A stretch of 64,000 bases of DNA, taken from contig NZ_RBDY01000004.1 in the NCBI RefSeq assembly GCF_003626575.1, positions 62,001 to 126,000 on the forward strand. Direction: 5' to 3'. Position 1 is the first letter of the stretch. The number at the start of each line of letters is the position of its first letter. The stretch comes from Streptomyces radicis. Lineage in GTDB: Bacteria > Actinomycetota > Actinomycetes > Streptomycetales > Streptomycetaceae. Shown here piece after piece: positions 28,129 through 37,395 of this stretch. The notes beneath the pieces are model-generated. The model did no database searches and was not told the DNA's origin. It saw only the letters and a list, made by a program, of their open reading frames with translations. A program made the position numbers and the translations under genes.

Positions 28129-28847
28129 GGCGGCTACGACGCCTGGCCTACGTGGCCCGCCGCATCCCGGGTGCGCCGTTTCGCACGAATGCGCGTAAGA
28201 GGCACCTACGGGAGGGAGGGTGGTGGGTGGCGGTCGTCCCGGTCACCGGTCTGTACGTCGGCGGGTTGCGACCGTTCGCCGAACGGGCGCAGCCGCGACC
28301 GTAGTTGGCGGCCGCCCGGCCGGTGGTCGGTTGCGGTGGCGCGCACCCTTCGGGCCTGCCCTGGCCGCCCGAAGCGTTTTCATTCCTCGCGCCCGTTGAG
28401 CTTACGTAGCGCGCCGGTGCTTATCCGCCGCTTATGCCGGGGCGGGTGCCCTTTCGAAACGGCGCACACTTTGTGTTGAACAGCACCCGACCCCGCGTAA
28501 GCGGGACATAAAGCCCGGCGGGCCCGCTGAACGAAGCGCGTCCCCGCCCCGGACCGGCCCGCTACCTCAGCTCAACGTGCGCGCGGTGAACGACGAGAGC
28601 GGCGGCCAGGGCAGGCCCGAAGGGTGCGCGCTACCCCAGCCACCCACGCAGAGATCGACCACCCTCAAACCGGTATCCGCCTGCGCCCGTTTGGCGAACG
28701 GTCCCGGCCAACGACGAGACCGACCGTTTACCGGGACGGCCGGTCACCCGACGCCCCCCTCCCGTAGGTGCCAGCTGTGACCCGCACCCAAAACGAAAGC
28801 AGCACTCGGCAGGCGGCGAACGGGAGGACGTCCAGCCCGTAGCCGTC
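28129..28847. repeat. Long inverted-repeat element, copy A (719 bp)
   Basis: Two diverged arms of about 330 bp face each other across a centre of about 70 bp. The outer ends read GGCGGCTACG... and ...CGTAGCC; each arm holds a CCGTTCGCCGAACGG-like palindrome and GCGCACCCTTCGGGCCTGCC. The left outer end is of the subtype shared with copy C (GACGCCTGGCCTACGTGG). It fills the whole gap between a secreted-protein gene and the XRE regulator; open frames inside look spurious. Confidence 0.8.
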
Positions 28848-28917
28848 CCCGACGGCGCCCGACCGGGCGCGGGCGCACCGGGGTGAACGGCGCGCCCGCG
28901 CCCGGCGTCACGGCCGC

Positions 28918-30180
28918 TCAGGCCGCCGTGGTCAGCGCGGCGTCGAGTTGGTGGCCGAGCCTGTCGTCGCGCCAGGGGGCCATCGCCTCGCGCAGCCGGT
29001 CGAGCTCGGCGCGGTGGCGGCCGGACGCGGTGTCGTGCGCGATCCGCGCGGACTCGGCGGCCAGCTCGACGGCGCGTTCGGGCTCGCCCGTGCTCGCGTG
29101 AGCACTGGCCTGCCGCGCGAGGTAGACGCCCGTGTCGCGGCGCGCGGTGGGGGGCATGGTCGCGGTGATGTGGTCCCAGAGCGCCAGCGCCTCGCGGTGG
29201 TGGCCCATGCGGCCGTAGCACGTGGCCCGTTGCACGGCGGTGTAGTGCGCGTTGCGGCGGGCGGCGGTGCCCCAGGGGATGGCCGGGTCCACGCGCTCGG
29301 TCGCGCGCGACGCCTGGTCGAGCAGCCGGTCGACGGCGCGGCGGTCGCCCAACAGGGCGGCGCCGTGGGCCTGTTGATACATGAGGTTGGCCCTGATGCG
29401 GTCGGAGAGCCGCCGTTGGTCGGTCAGGGCGCGTTCGCACAACGCCACCACGGCGCGGCCGTCGCCCAGGTCGGCGCGGAGGTGGGCCATGTTGGAGATG
29501 GTGTAGGCGATCAGGTCGGGGTCGCCCGAGATGAGGGCGTCGGTCTGGGCTATGCCGTGCCAGTAGGCGGCGTCTGCCCACAGGGCCGCGTCCTGGTGGA
29601 GCCACCCGGCCAGCACGGCATAGGTGGCGCCGACGTGGACAAGGCCGTCGCGGGTGTCGCCGTTCGCCCGCCGGGCGAGGCTGCTGATGAGCCGGTACTG
29701 CTCGGTGACCGTGGGGATCAGTTCGCGCGGGCCGAGCATCATGTCGGCCGCGTAGTGTCCGTCGAGCTGCCGGTAGAAGTAGTCGACCAGCGCGGGGTCG
29801 AGGTGGCGGGGGGTGAGGTCGTCGGGAGCGAGCGAGGAGAGTGCGGCGGCCGATCCGGTCGCCAGGAACATGCGACGATCCACAGGAGGCTCCGGGATGT
29901 GCTGCTGTCGAGCGGGGTGCCCGGGAGGCGGGGTGAACCCGAGGTGTTCGGGCGCACGGCCGAACGCGGCGCGCAGCGCGGTGGCGTAGTCGCCGCGTGG
30001 CCAGCCGGGCCGGGTGGACTCCCAACGTCGGTAGGTGCGCGGCGAAACGGTGAAGTGATCGTCACGCAGAGCGACTTGTCCCGCCCTGCTGACCCCTTCG
30101 GCCGCCGCTTCCTGCGAGTACCAGCCACGCTCGATGCGCGCCACCCGCAGCTCGGTGTTCCCCTCGCCGGTGCTGGTCAT
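28918..30180 (-). CDS. XRE-family regulator with TPR-like C-terminus
   Basis: A 420-residue protein with an N-terminal HTH-like segment (VSPRTYRRWESTRPGWPRGD) and a long helical TPR-like repeat region (from about residue 150; ALAGWLHQDAALWADAAYWH and similar). This is the common streptomycete regulator class that pairs with small cytosolic partners. ATG 30180 has AGAAGG upstream. It is divergent from the Cys-protein/kinase-like gene pair, which it may control. Confidence 0.85.
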   Translation of the reverse strand: MTSTGEGNTELRVARIERGWYSQEAAAEGVSRAGQVALRDDHFTVSPRTYRRWESTRPGWPRGDYATALRAAFGRAPEHLGFTPPPGHPARQQHIPEPPVDRRMFLATGSAAALSSLAPDDLTPRHLDPALVDYFYRQLDGHYAADMMLGPRELIPTVTEQYRLISSLARRANGDTRDGLVHVGATYAVLAGWLHQDAALWADAAYWHGIAQTDALISGDPDLIAYTISNMAHLRADLGDGRAVVALCERALTDQRRLSDRIRANLMYQQAHGAALLGDRRAVDRLLDQASRATERVDPAIPWGTAARRNAHYTAVQRATCYGRMGHHREALALWDHITATMPPTARRDTGVYLARQASAHASTGEPERAVELAAESARIAHDTASGRHRAELDRLREAMAPWRDDRLGHQLDAALTTAA

Positions 30181-30428
30181 CCTTCTGTCCCCCGATTGGT
30201 CGTTCTCCCACGGTAGACGTGATGTGCCCACCCCGGACCCGGTATGCGGAACCCGTGATGTGCGCGTGCCCCAATGGCCGCTGAATGGCCGGTTGTTGGA
30301 CCCCGCGCAACCTGTCGCCCGGCCGTATTCGGCGGTTGACTGAGCGTCATCACTGTCCACCTGCCGGCCTGACCGCCCGACGAGACACGGATTCAGCATG
30401 GAACTGCGGGACTTACACGGGATACGCG

Positions 30429-30602
30429 GTGCCTGAGCCGATCAACTGGCCCCCGGGCACCCCGGACCACATCAAGAAGCCCGTCGCGGGACCGCGGTAC
30501 TGCGATCGGTGCAGGACGCGCTACTGGGCCGACGAGATCCACACCTGTCCCGAACCCGAGCCCGAGCCCGAGCCAGCCGCGCACGGCGGTGATCCCCGGT
30601 GA
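30429..30602 (+). CDS. Small Cys-rich protein (57 aa)
   Basis: A 57-residue protein with YCDRCRTRYWADEIHTC: Cys25, Cys28, His38 and Cys40 could bind zinc. A PEPEPEPEP tail follows. The same small protein is familiar between XRE regulators and kinase-like genes in streptomycetes. GTG 30429 is the probable start; its stop overlaps the next GTG by 4 nt. A 12-codon frame with a TTA codon (30398-30436) precedes it. Confidence 0.7.
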   Translation: MPEPINWPPGTPDHIKKPVAGPRYCDRCRTRYWADEIHTCPEPEPEPEPAAHGGDPR

Positions 30603-31375
30603 ACGGCCGCGGCACCGCCGTCGCCGCGCGGCGCGTCACGTGGGACGAGCTGCCGGGTCCCGTGCGGCGTGAGGTCGAGGCGGTGCTCGGGCCCGTCGCC
30701 GCCGCCAGGCCCTTGCCCGCCGGGTCCTCGCCCCTGACCGCGGTGCTCGAGACCCCGGCCGGGACCGTGTGCGTGGAGGGCGCGCCGCTCGACGACGGCG
30801 CACGCGCCGCCGCGTTCGAGGCGCGCGCCCACGCCGCCGCCCGCACCACGGGCATCGCCCCCAGGATGCGGGGGCGTTGGGCCGTCGGCGGCTGGCACGT
30901 CCTGGCGCACGACCACGCGCCTGGGCGCACCGCCGACCTCTCCCCCGGCTCGCCCGATCTCCCGCTGGTGGCCGCCCTGTTGGACCAGGCGTCCCTGCGG
31001 ACGGGGCCCGACGCGCTGCCGCTCCTGGCCGACCGCCTGGGCGCGGGGCCCGGCGGGGCCCGCTGGCTCGCGGGCGAGTGGCTGCTGCACACCGCGCTCG
31101 CCCCTGGCGCGCTGCTGGTCGACGGCCGCCGGGCCTGGCTCCCCGACTGGTCGAACGCCGCGCGCGGGCCCGCGTGGTGCGATGTCGCCGACGCGGTGCT
31201 GTGCCTCATCGACGCCGGTCACACCCCGGCCGCCGCCCTGGACTGGGCGGCCCACCTGCCGGTGTGGTCCCACATCCGCCCCGACACGTTGACCGCCTGG
31301 ACCCACGCCCGCCGCACGGCGGGCCACCACGAGCCGCCGCCCGGCGCCCTCGACGAGCTCCTGAGCCACCTCTGA
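30599..31375 (+). CDS. Aminoglycoside-phosphotransferase-like protein
   Basis: A 258-residue protein with a degenerate kinase-like fold: LLHTALAPGALLVDGRRAWL and PDWSNAARGPAWCDVADAV occupy the places of the APH catalytic HGDLHPGNVL and DWE blocks, but the catalytic Asp of HGD is absent, so it is probably not an active kinase. GTG 30599 overlaps the upstream stop (GTGA). Confidence 0.75.
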   Translation: MNGRGTAVAARRVTWDELPGPVRREVEAVLGPVAAARPLPAGSSPLTAVLETPAGTVCVEGAPLDDGARAAAFEARAHAAARTTGIAPRMRGRWAVGGWHVLAHDHAPGRTADLSPGSPDLPLVAALLDQASLRTGPDALPLLADRLGAGPGGARWLAGEWLLHTALAPGALLVDGRRAWLPDWSNAARGPAWCDVADAVLCLIDAGHTPAAALDWAAHLPVWSHIRPDTLTAWTHARRTAGHHEPPPGALDELLSHL

Positions 31376-31420
31376 GCCCGTTGAGACCTTGAGGCTGGCG
31401 GGGCTGGCAGGGCCCCAGCG

Positions 31421-31434
31421 GGAGAGCGCTCCCC
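31421..31434. repeat. Near-perfect AGCGCT-centred palindrome
   Basis: GGAGAGCGCTCCCC, one mismatch from the array motif, 117 bp before the fructose operon regulator. Confidence 0.6.
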
Positions 31435-31550
31435 GGCCATGGGCCCGTTCGCGTCCGGCCGCATGCCCAGTTGTGTTTACTTCCCGGCGATACCGGCGTA
31501 ACCTGGCGCCACATCAACAGATCCGGGCAGTGAAACGGGCGTAAAACCAC

Positions 31551-32312
31551 ATGTACGCAGCAGAGCGCCAGCAGGAGATCCTGCGCCTGGCTCGCGAGGG
31601 CGGGCGCGTCGACGTGCCGTCGTTGGCCGAGGCGTTCCAGGTGACCGCCGAGACCGTGCGGCGGGACCTGAAGGTCCTCGACCGGGCCGGTCTCGTCCGC
31701 CGCGTGCACGGCGGCGCCATCCCCGCGGGCCGCCTCGACTTCGAGCCCGACCTCACCGAGCGGGACGCCGTCGCCGCCGACGAGAAGGACCGGATCGTTC
31801 GGGCCGCGCTCTCCGAGCTGCCCGCCACCGGCAGCGTGATCGTCGACGCGGGGACGACCACCGCGCGGCTGGCGGCCGCCCTGCCCGTCGACTGCGAACT
31901 GACCGTTGTCACCCACGCGTTGCCCATAGCGGCCCGGCTCGCCGACCACCCGGGGATCGCCCTGCACCTGGTCGGCGGCCGCGTGCGGCACCGCACCCGC
32001 GCCGCCGTCGACGCCTGGGCGCTGCGCGCCTACGCCGAGCTGAACGTCGACCTGCTGCTGCTCGCCACCAACGGCTTCTCCCTCGACGGCGGCCTGACCA
32101 CGCCCGACCTGGCCGAGGCCGCGGTCAAGCGCGCGCTGGTGTCGGCCGCGCGCCGCACCGTTCTGCTGGCCGACTCCGCCAAGCACGGCCGCCAGCACTT
32201 CGCCCGCTTCGGCGACCTGTCCGATGTCGACCTGCTGATCACCGACAGGGGCCTGTCCCCCGAGGACGCCGCCGCGATCGAGCGGCAGGGCATCGAGGTG
32301 GTGCGCGCATGA
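31551..32312 (+). CDS. fruR: DeoR-family regulator of the fructose operon
   Basis: A 253-residue DeoR/GlpR-type repressor: N-terminal HTH (RQQEILRLAREGGRVDVPSL, VTAETVRRDLKVLDRAGLV), the family's RRVHGGA, and a sugar-phosphate-binding C-domain (VDAGTTTARLA, LLATNGFS). It heads the operon with fruK, whose ATG overlaps its stop. Fructose-1-phosphate is the expected effector. A GTGTTTAC and a GTGAAAC...GTAAAAC motif lie in the 70 bp before ATG 31551 and may be operator sites. Confidence 0.9.
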   Translation: MYAAERQQEILRLAREGGRVDVPSLAEAFQVTAETVRRDLKVLDRAGLVRRVHGGAIPAGRLDFEPDLTERDAVAADEKDRIVRAALSELPATGSVIVDAGTTTARLAAALPVDCELTVVTHALPIAARLADHPGIALHLVGGRVRHRTRAAVDAWALRAYAELNVDLLLLATNGFSLDGGLTTPDLAEAAVKRALVSAARRTVLLADSAKHGRQHFARFGDLSDVDLLITDRGLSPEDAAAIERQGIEVVRA

Positions 32313-33268
32313 TCCTCACCGTCACCCCCAACCCCAGCCTCGACCGCACCTACGAGGTGCCCGAGCTGCGCCGCGGCGCCCTGCTCCGCGCCGACACCGA
32401 CCGGGTCGAGCCCGGCGGCAAGGGCGTCAACGTCTCGCGCGCCGTCGCCGCCGCGGGCGGGCGCACGGCCGCCGTGGTGCCGCTCGGCGGGGCGGAGGGC
32501 GCGCTGCTCGCCCGGCTGCTCGACGAGCGGGGCATCGAGGTGGCGGGTGTTCCGCTCACCGGCTCCACCCGGGTCAACGTCACCCTGGTCGAGCCCGACG
32601 GCACCCTCACCAAGGTCAACGCCCCGGGGCCCGAGCTGTCCACGGCCGAGGCCGCCGCCCTGCTCGACGCCGTGCGGGCGCGCGCCGCTGACGCCGACTG
32701 GGTCGCCTGCTGCGGCAGCCTCCCGCGCGGCCCAGGCCCCGGCTGGTACGCCGAGCTCGTCGAGGCCGCGCACCGGGCCGGGACCCGGGTCGCGCTCGAC
32801 ACCTCGGGCGAGGCCCTGGCCGCGGCGCTCGCCGCGCGGCCCGAGCTGGTCAAGCCCAACGCCGACGAGCTGGCCGAGGCGGTCGGCCACCCGCTGGCCA
32901 CGGTCGGCGACGCGGTCAAGGCCGCGGAGGAGCTGCGGGTCCGCGGCGCGGGGACCGTGCTGGCCAGCCTGGGCGCGGACGGCCAGCTCCTGGTGTCCGA
33001 GGGCGGCGCGCACTGGGGCAGTGCGCCCGTGGCCACGGTGCGCAGCGATGTCGGGGCGGGGGACGCCTCGTTGGCGGGGTTCCTGGCCGCAGGTGGGCAC
33101 GGGCCCGCCGCGCTCGCCGCGGCGCTCGCGCACGGCGCCGCGGCCGTGGGCCTGCCCGGCAGCGCGATGCCGGGGCTCGCCGACCTCGACCCCGCCTCGG
33201 TGGTCACCACCGCCGACGTCCCCGTCGACCGCCCGCTGGGCGCCACCCGCGCCGGACGGCTGCCATGA
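32309..33268 (+). CDS. fruK: 1-phosphofructokinase
   Basis: A 319-residue PfkB-family kinase that makes fructose 1,6-bisphosphate from the fructose 1-phosphate produced by the PTS. Start block MILTVTPNPSLDRTYEV, VEPGGKGVNVSRAVAAAGG, and the catalytic GAGDASLAGFLA (Asp base) are intact. ATGA overlap with fruR. About 100 bp separate it from fruA. Confidence 0.94.
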   Translation: MILTVTPNPSLDRTYEVPELRRGALLRADTDRVEPGGKGVNVSRAVAAAGGRTAAVVPLGGAEGALLARLLDERGIEVAGVPLTGSTRVNVTLVEPDGTLTKVNAPGPELSTAEAAALLDAVRARAADADWVACCGSLPRGPGPGWYAELVEAAHRAGTRVALDTSGEALAAALAARPELVKPNADELAEAVGHPLATVGDAVKAAEELRVRGAGTVLASLGADGQLLVSEGGAHWGSAPVATVRSDVGAGDASLAGFLAAGGHGPAALAAALAHGAAAVGLPGSAMPGLADLDPASVVTTADVPVDRPLGATRAGRLP

Positions 33269-33368
33269 CCCCCCGTTTCCCCTCCCCCATGTCCCCCGTG
33301 AACCCCACGTCAACCGTGAAGCCCATATCCCCGCCCGCCGGGCGGATCGCGAGCGAAGGAGCCGCGTG

Positions 33369-35375
33369 ATGACCGAGCTGATCACCGCGGAGCTGGTCGA
33401 CCTGACCCTCTCCGCCGGTACGAAGGACGCCGCTGTCCGCGCCCTCGCCGCACGCATGGCCGCGGCGGGCCGGGTGAGCGACCTCGACGCGTTCCTCGTG
33501 GACGTGGCGGATCGCGAGGCGCAGATGCCCACGGGGCTCGAGGGCGGCATCGGCATCCCCCACTGCCGCAGCGCGCACGTGTCCGAGCCCACGCTGGCGT
33601 TCGGGCGCAGCGCCGAGGGCGTCGACTTCGGCGCGGCCGACGGACCGGCCGACCTCATCTTCCTGATCGCGGCCCCCGCGGGCGGCGACAAGGACCACCT
33701 GGGCATCCTGTCGACGCTGGCCCGCCGCCTGATGGACCCCGCGTTCACCGAGGCCCTGCGCGCCGCACGCGACCCCGAGGCCGCCGCCGCGCTGATCCGC
33801 GGCGATGAGCCGCCCGCCGAGACCGAGCCCGAGACAGAGACCGAAGTGGCTTCCGCGGACGCCCCGTTCCGCGTCGTGGCCGTCACCTCGTGCCCCACCG
33901 GCATCGCGCACACCTACCTCGCGGCCGAGTCCCTGGAGCGGGCGGGCCGGGACGCCGGGGTCGAGGTGGTCGTGGAGACGCAGGGCTCGGCCGGGTTCAA
34001 CCGCCTCGACCCCGCCCTGATAGCCGCGGCCGACGGCGTGATCTTCGCCCACGACGTCGAGGTGCGCGAACGCGCCCGGTTCGCGGGCAAGCCCACCGTC
34101 GACGTCGGCGTGAAGGCGGGCATCAACCGGCCCGCCGAGCTGATCGCCGAGGTCAGGGCCCTGGCCGAGCGCGGCGGGACGAACCCCTCCGCCACCGGGG
34201 CAGCCACCGGGACCGACCCCGACGAGGGCGGCGGCGCGGCGCACGGGGAGGGCTTCGGCACCCGGCTGCGCCGCTACCTGATGAGCGGCGTCAGCTACAT
34301 GGTCCCGTTCGTCGCGGCGGGCGGCCTGCTCATCGCCCTGTCGTTCGCGATCGGCGGCCACGAGATCGCCGGCGCGCCCTCCGTCGCCGACCACTTCGTG
34401 TGGACCGAGGGCGACAGCTGGGCGGCCCTGCTCAACCAGATCGGCGGCGCCGCGTTCGGCTTCCTCGTGCCGGTGCTCGCGGGCTACATCGCGTTCGGCA
34501 TGGCCGACCGCCCGGGTCTCGTGCCCGGCTTCGTCGGCGGCGCGATCGCCGTCACGATCGAGGCGGGCTTCCTGGGCGGCCTTGTCGCGGGCCTGCTCTC
34601 GGGCGCGGTGGTGATGGCCATCCAACGGGCCAGGATCCCGGCCGCGTTGCGCGGGATCATGCCCGTGCTCGTCATCCCGCTGATCGGCTCGGCCGCCGTC
34701 GGCTTCCTGATGTTCGTCGTGGTCGGCGAGCCGCTTGCCGCGCTGCAACGGGCGCTCACCGACTGGCTCGACGGCCTCTCGGGGTCCAACGCGGTCGTGC
34801 TCGGCATCGTGCTCGGCGCGATGATGTGCTTCGACCTGGGCGGCCCGCTCAACAAAGTGGCCTACGCCTTCGCCGTCGGCGGCCTCGCCGAGGCCGGGGA
34901 GGGCAACCTCAAGGTGATGGCCGCCGTGATGGCCGCGGGCATGGTGCCGCCGCTGGCCATGGCGCTGGCCACGGTGGTGCGCGGCGGGCTGTTCACGCGG
35001 ACCGAGCGGGAGAACGGCAAGGCCGCGTGGGTGCTTGGCGCCTCGTTCATCACCGAGGGCGCCATCCCGTTCGCGGCGGCCGACCCCCTGCGGGTCATCC
35101 CGTCCGCGATGGCGGGCGGCGCGCTGACCGGCGCGCTGTCGATGGGCTTCGACGCGACGCTGCGCGCCCCGCACGGCGGGATCTTCGTGGTGCCGCTGAT
35201 CGGCGCGCCGTTCCTCTACCTGCTGGCCATCGCGGCGGGCACGGTGCTCAGCACGGCGCTGGTCATCCTGCTCAAGTCGCACCGCGCCGTTCCCGACGCG
35301 CCGGGCGCCACGCGTCAGGCCCCGGAGGAACGCGCCCCCGCCGACGCCCCCGCCACCGCGGCCCCGGCCCACTGA
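33369..35375 (+). CDS. fruA: Fructose-specific PTS permease EIIABC
   Basis: A 668-residue fused PTS transporter. EIIA: GIGIPHCRS with His65 as phosphate acceptor. EIIB: VVAVTSCPTGIAHT with Cys175. EIIC from about residue 285 with eight to nine spans and the GGPLNKVAYAF and ITEGAIPFAAADP motifs. It imports fructose as fructose 1-phosphate. ATG 33369 has AAGGAG 7 nt upstream; GTG 33366 is also possible. Confidence 0.95.
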   Translation: MTELITAELVDLTLSAGTKDAAVRALAARMAAAGRVSDLDAFLVDVADREAQMPTGLEGGIGIPHCRSAHVSEPTLAFGRSAEGVDFGAADGPADLIFLIAAPAGGDKDHLGILSTLARRLMDPAFTEALRAARDPEAAAALIRGDEPPAETEPETETEVASADAPFRVVAVTSCPTGIAHTYLAAESLERAGRDAGVEVVVETQGSAGFNRLDPALIAAADGVIFAHDVEVRERARFAGKPTVDVGVKAGINRPAELIAEVRALAERGGTNPSATGAATGTDPDEGGGAAHGEGFGTRLRRYLMSGVSYMVPFVAAGGLLIALSFAIGGHEIAGAPSVADHFVWTEGDSWAALLNQIGGAAFGFLVPVLAGYIAFGMADRPGLVPGFVGGAIAVTIEAGFLGGLVAGLLSGAVVMAIQRARIPAALRGIMPVLVIPLIGSAAVGFLMFVVVGEPLAALQRALTDWLDGLSGSNAVVLGIVLGAMMCFDLGGPLNKVAYAFAVGGLAEAGEGNLKVMAAVMAAGMVPPLAMALATVVRGGLFTRTERENGKAAWVLGASFITEGAIPFAAADPLRVIPSAMAGGALTGALSMGFDATLRAPHGGIFVVPLIGAPFLYLLAIAAGTVLSTALVILLKSHRAVPDAPGATRQAPEERAPADAPATAAPAH

Positions 35376-35416
35376 GCCCCCGACCACCACCCACCCGCAC
35401 CCAGGAGTTGAGTCCC

Positions 35417-35713
35417 ATGCCCGAGCGCACCGTCGTCATAGGCTCGCGCGGCGGCCTGCACGCGCGCCCCGCGTCGCTGCTGGTCAGGGCGGCCACCCGG
35501 CAGCCAGTCCCGGTCACCATCGCCCGCCGGGGGCAGGCCCCGGTCGACGCCCGCAGCCTCCTCTCGGTGCTCGCCCTGGGCGCGGGCCACGGCGAGTCCG
35601 TGGTCCTCGCGGCCGAGGGCGAGGGAGCCGAAGCGGCGCTCGCCGAGCTGGCCGCGCTCGTCGCCGACGACCTGGAAGGGCCCGCGGGCGACGCCGTCGA
35701 GGCGGGTGAGTGA
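35417..35713 (+). CDS. ptsH: Phosphocarrier protein HPr
   Basis: A 98-residue HPr with the phosphorylation site GGLHARPAS (His15) and a Ser at the regulatory position (ARSLL). It passes phosphate from EI to EIIA. It is slightly long at the C-terminus. Its stop overlaps the ptsI start. Confidence 0.95.
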   Translation: MPERTVVIGSRGGLHARPASLLVRAATRQPVPVTIARRGQAPVDARSLLSVLALGAGHGESVVLAAEGEGAEAALAELAALVADDLEGPAGDAVEAGE

Positions 35714-37374
35714 CGGTGCCCACCGTGCTGCGCGGCATCGGCATCGGCGGCGGCGCGGGTCATGGGCCGGTCGCGCGCATGGCGCGGCCGCCCGTTCCGC
35801 CGCCGCCGCGTACCGTTCCGCCGGTCGAGAGGTCGACCGAGGCCGCGGCGGCCCGCACGGCGCTCGCCGAGGTAGCCGCCGCGCTCGACCGGCGCGCCGC
35901 CGCCGCGACGGGGCCCGCGGCCGACGTGCTGTCCGCCCAGGCGCTCATGGTCACCGACCCGGCGCTCGCCGAGCGCGCCGAGGCGCTCGCGCTCGAAGGG
36001 GCCGACGGGCCGCGCGCGCTCACGGGCGCGTTCGGGGAGTTCCGCGCGGCGCTCGACGCGGCGGGCGGGCTGTTCGCCGAACGCGTCGCCGACCTCGACG
36101 ACCTGCGCGACCGCGCCGTCGCCGCGCTGCTCGGGCTGCCCATGCCGGGGCTGCCCGACCCCGGCCACCCCCATGTCCTGGTCGCCGACGACCTGGCCCC
36201 CGCCGACACCGCGCTCCTCGACCCCGCCCAGGTCATCGCGCTGGTCACCGAGCGCGGCGGGCCCACGAGCCACACCGCCATCCTGGCCCGCGGCCTCGGC
36301 GTCCCCGCCGTCGTCGGCTGCGCGGGCGCCGACGGGCTGGCCGAGGGGCGAACGGTCCTGGTGGACGCCGCCGCCGGCACCGTCGAGGCCGACCCCGCGC
36401 CCGGCGCGGTCGACGCCGCGGCCGCGCGGGAACGCCGCCGCCGCCGCGCCGCCGAGCTGACGGGCCCTGGCCGCACCGCGGAAGGGCACGCCGTCAAGCT
36501 GCTGGTCAACCTGGGCGCGCCGCAGGAGTGGGAGGCCGCGGCGGCGGCCGAGAGCGAGGGCGTGGGCCTGTTCCGCACGGAGTTCCTGTTCCTCGACCGG
36601 GCGGACGCGCCGTCCGTGGCCGAGCAGACGGACGTCTACGCCCGGGTGTTCGCCGCCTTCACCGGGCGCCGCGCCGTCGTGCGGACCCTGGACGCGGGCG
36701 CGGACAAGCCGCTGCCGTTCGCCACCGCGGCCGACGAGCAGAATCCCGCGCTCGGCGTCCGCGGCCTGCGCACCGCGACCCGCGACCCCGGGCTCCTCGA
36801 CGACCAGCTCCGCGCCCTCGCCGCGGCGGCGCGGGACAGCGCGGCCGATGTGTGGGTGATGGCGCCCATGGTGTCGCTGCCCGCCGAGGCCGCCGCGTTC
36901 GCCGAACGCGTCCGCGCCCACGGCCTGTCCACCGCGGGCGCCATGGTCGAGGTCCCCGCGGCCGCGCTGCGCGCCGACGCGCTGGCCGGGGCGTGCGACT
37001 TCCTCAGCATCGGCACCAACGACCTCTCGCAGTACGCGTTCGCCGCCGACCGCACCCTGGCGAGCCTGGCCGACCTGCTCGACCCCTGGCAGCCCGCGCT
37101 CCTCGACCTGGTGCACATGACCGCGACGGCGGGCGCCCGCCATGGCCGCCCGGTCGGCGTGTGCGGCGAGGCGGCGGCCGATCCGGCCCTGGCCCTGGTG
37201 CTGGTCGGCCTCGGCGTGACGAGCCTGTCCGCGGCCCCGGGCGCGCTCCCCGACATCAGGGCCGCCCTCGCGGCACACACCCTCGCCGAGTGCCGCGAGC
37301 TGGCCGACATCGCCCGCACATCCCCCGACGCGGCGACGGCGCGGGCCCGGGTCGGGGAGCGGGCGCGGTTCTAG
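35710..37374 (+). CDS. ptsI: PTS enzyme I
   Basis: A 554-residue phosphoenolpyruvate-protein phosphotransferase. Catalytic His188 lies in ERGGPTSHTAILARGLG; the PEP-binding barrel follows with LFRTEFLFLDR, GTNDLSQYAFAADR and VCGEAAADP. GTG 35710 overlaps the HPr stop by 4 nt. With fruR, fruK, fruA and ptsH it makes a self-contained fructose uptake and phosphorylation operon. Confidence 0.95.
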   Translation: MTVPTVLRGIGIGGGAGHGPVARMARPPVPPPPRTVPPVERSTEAAAARTALAEVAAALDRRAAAATGPAADVLSAQALMVTDPALAERAEALALEGADGPRALTGAFGEFRAALDAAGGLFAERVADLDDLRDRAVAALLGLPMPGLPDPGHPHVLVADDLAPADTALLDPAQVIALVTERGGPTSHTAILARGLGVPAVVGCAGADGLAEGRTVLVDAAAGTVEADPAPGAVDAAAARERRRRRAAELTGPGRTAEGHAVKLLVNLGAPQEWEAAAAAESEGVGLFRTEFLFLDRADAPSVAEQTDVYARVFAAFTGRRAVVRTLDAGADKPLPFATAADEQNPALGVRGLRTATRDPGLLDDQLRALAAAARDSAADVWVMAPMVSLPAEAAAFAERVRAHGLSTAGAMVEVPAAALRADALAGACDFLSIGTNDLSQYAFAADRTLASLADLLDPWQPALLDLVHMTATAGARHGRPVGVCGEAAADPALALVLVGLGVTSLSAAPGALPDIRAALAAHTLAECRELADIARTSPDAATARARVGERARF

Positions 37375-37395
37375 AGGTGCGTGGCTTCGGGGTGG

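Noticed and set aside
28129..28847. Open frames inside the long repeat elements (up to about 170 codons) look like small secreted or basic proteins.
   Set aside because: They change frame between copies, are read on both strands of an inverted repeat and have no ribosome sites; treated as shadows of the repeat.
30398..30436. A 12-codon frame with a TTA codon before the Cys-rich protein gene, suggesting bldA-dependent leader control.
   Set aside because: It lacks a good ribosome site and is too short to distinguish from chance.
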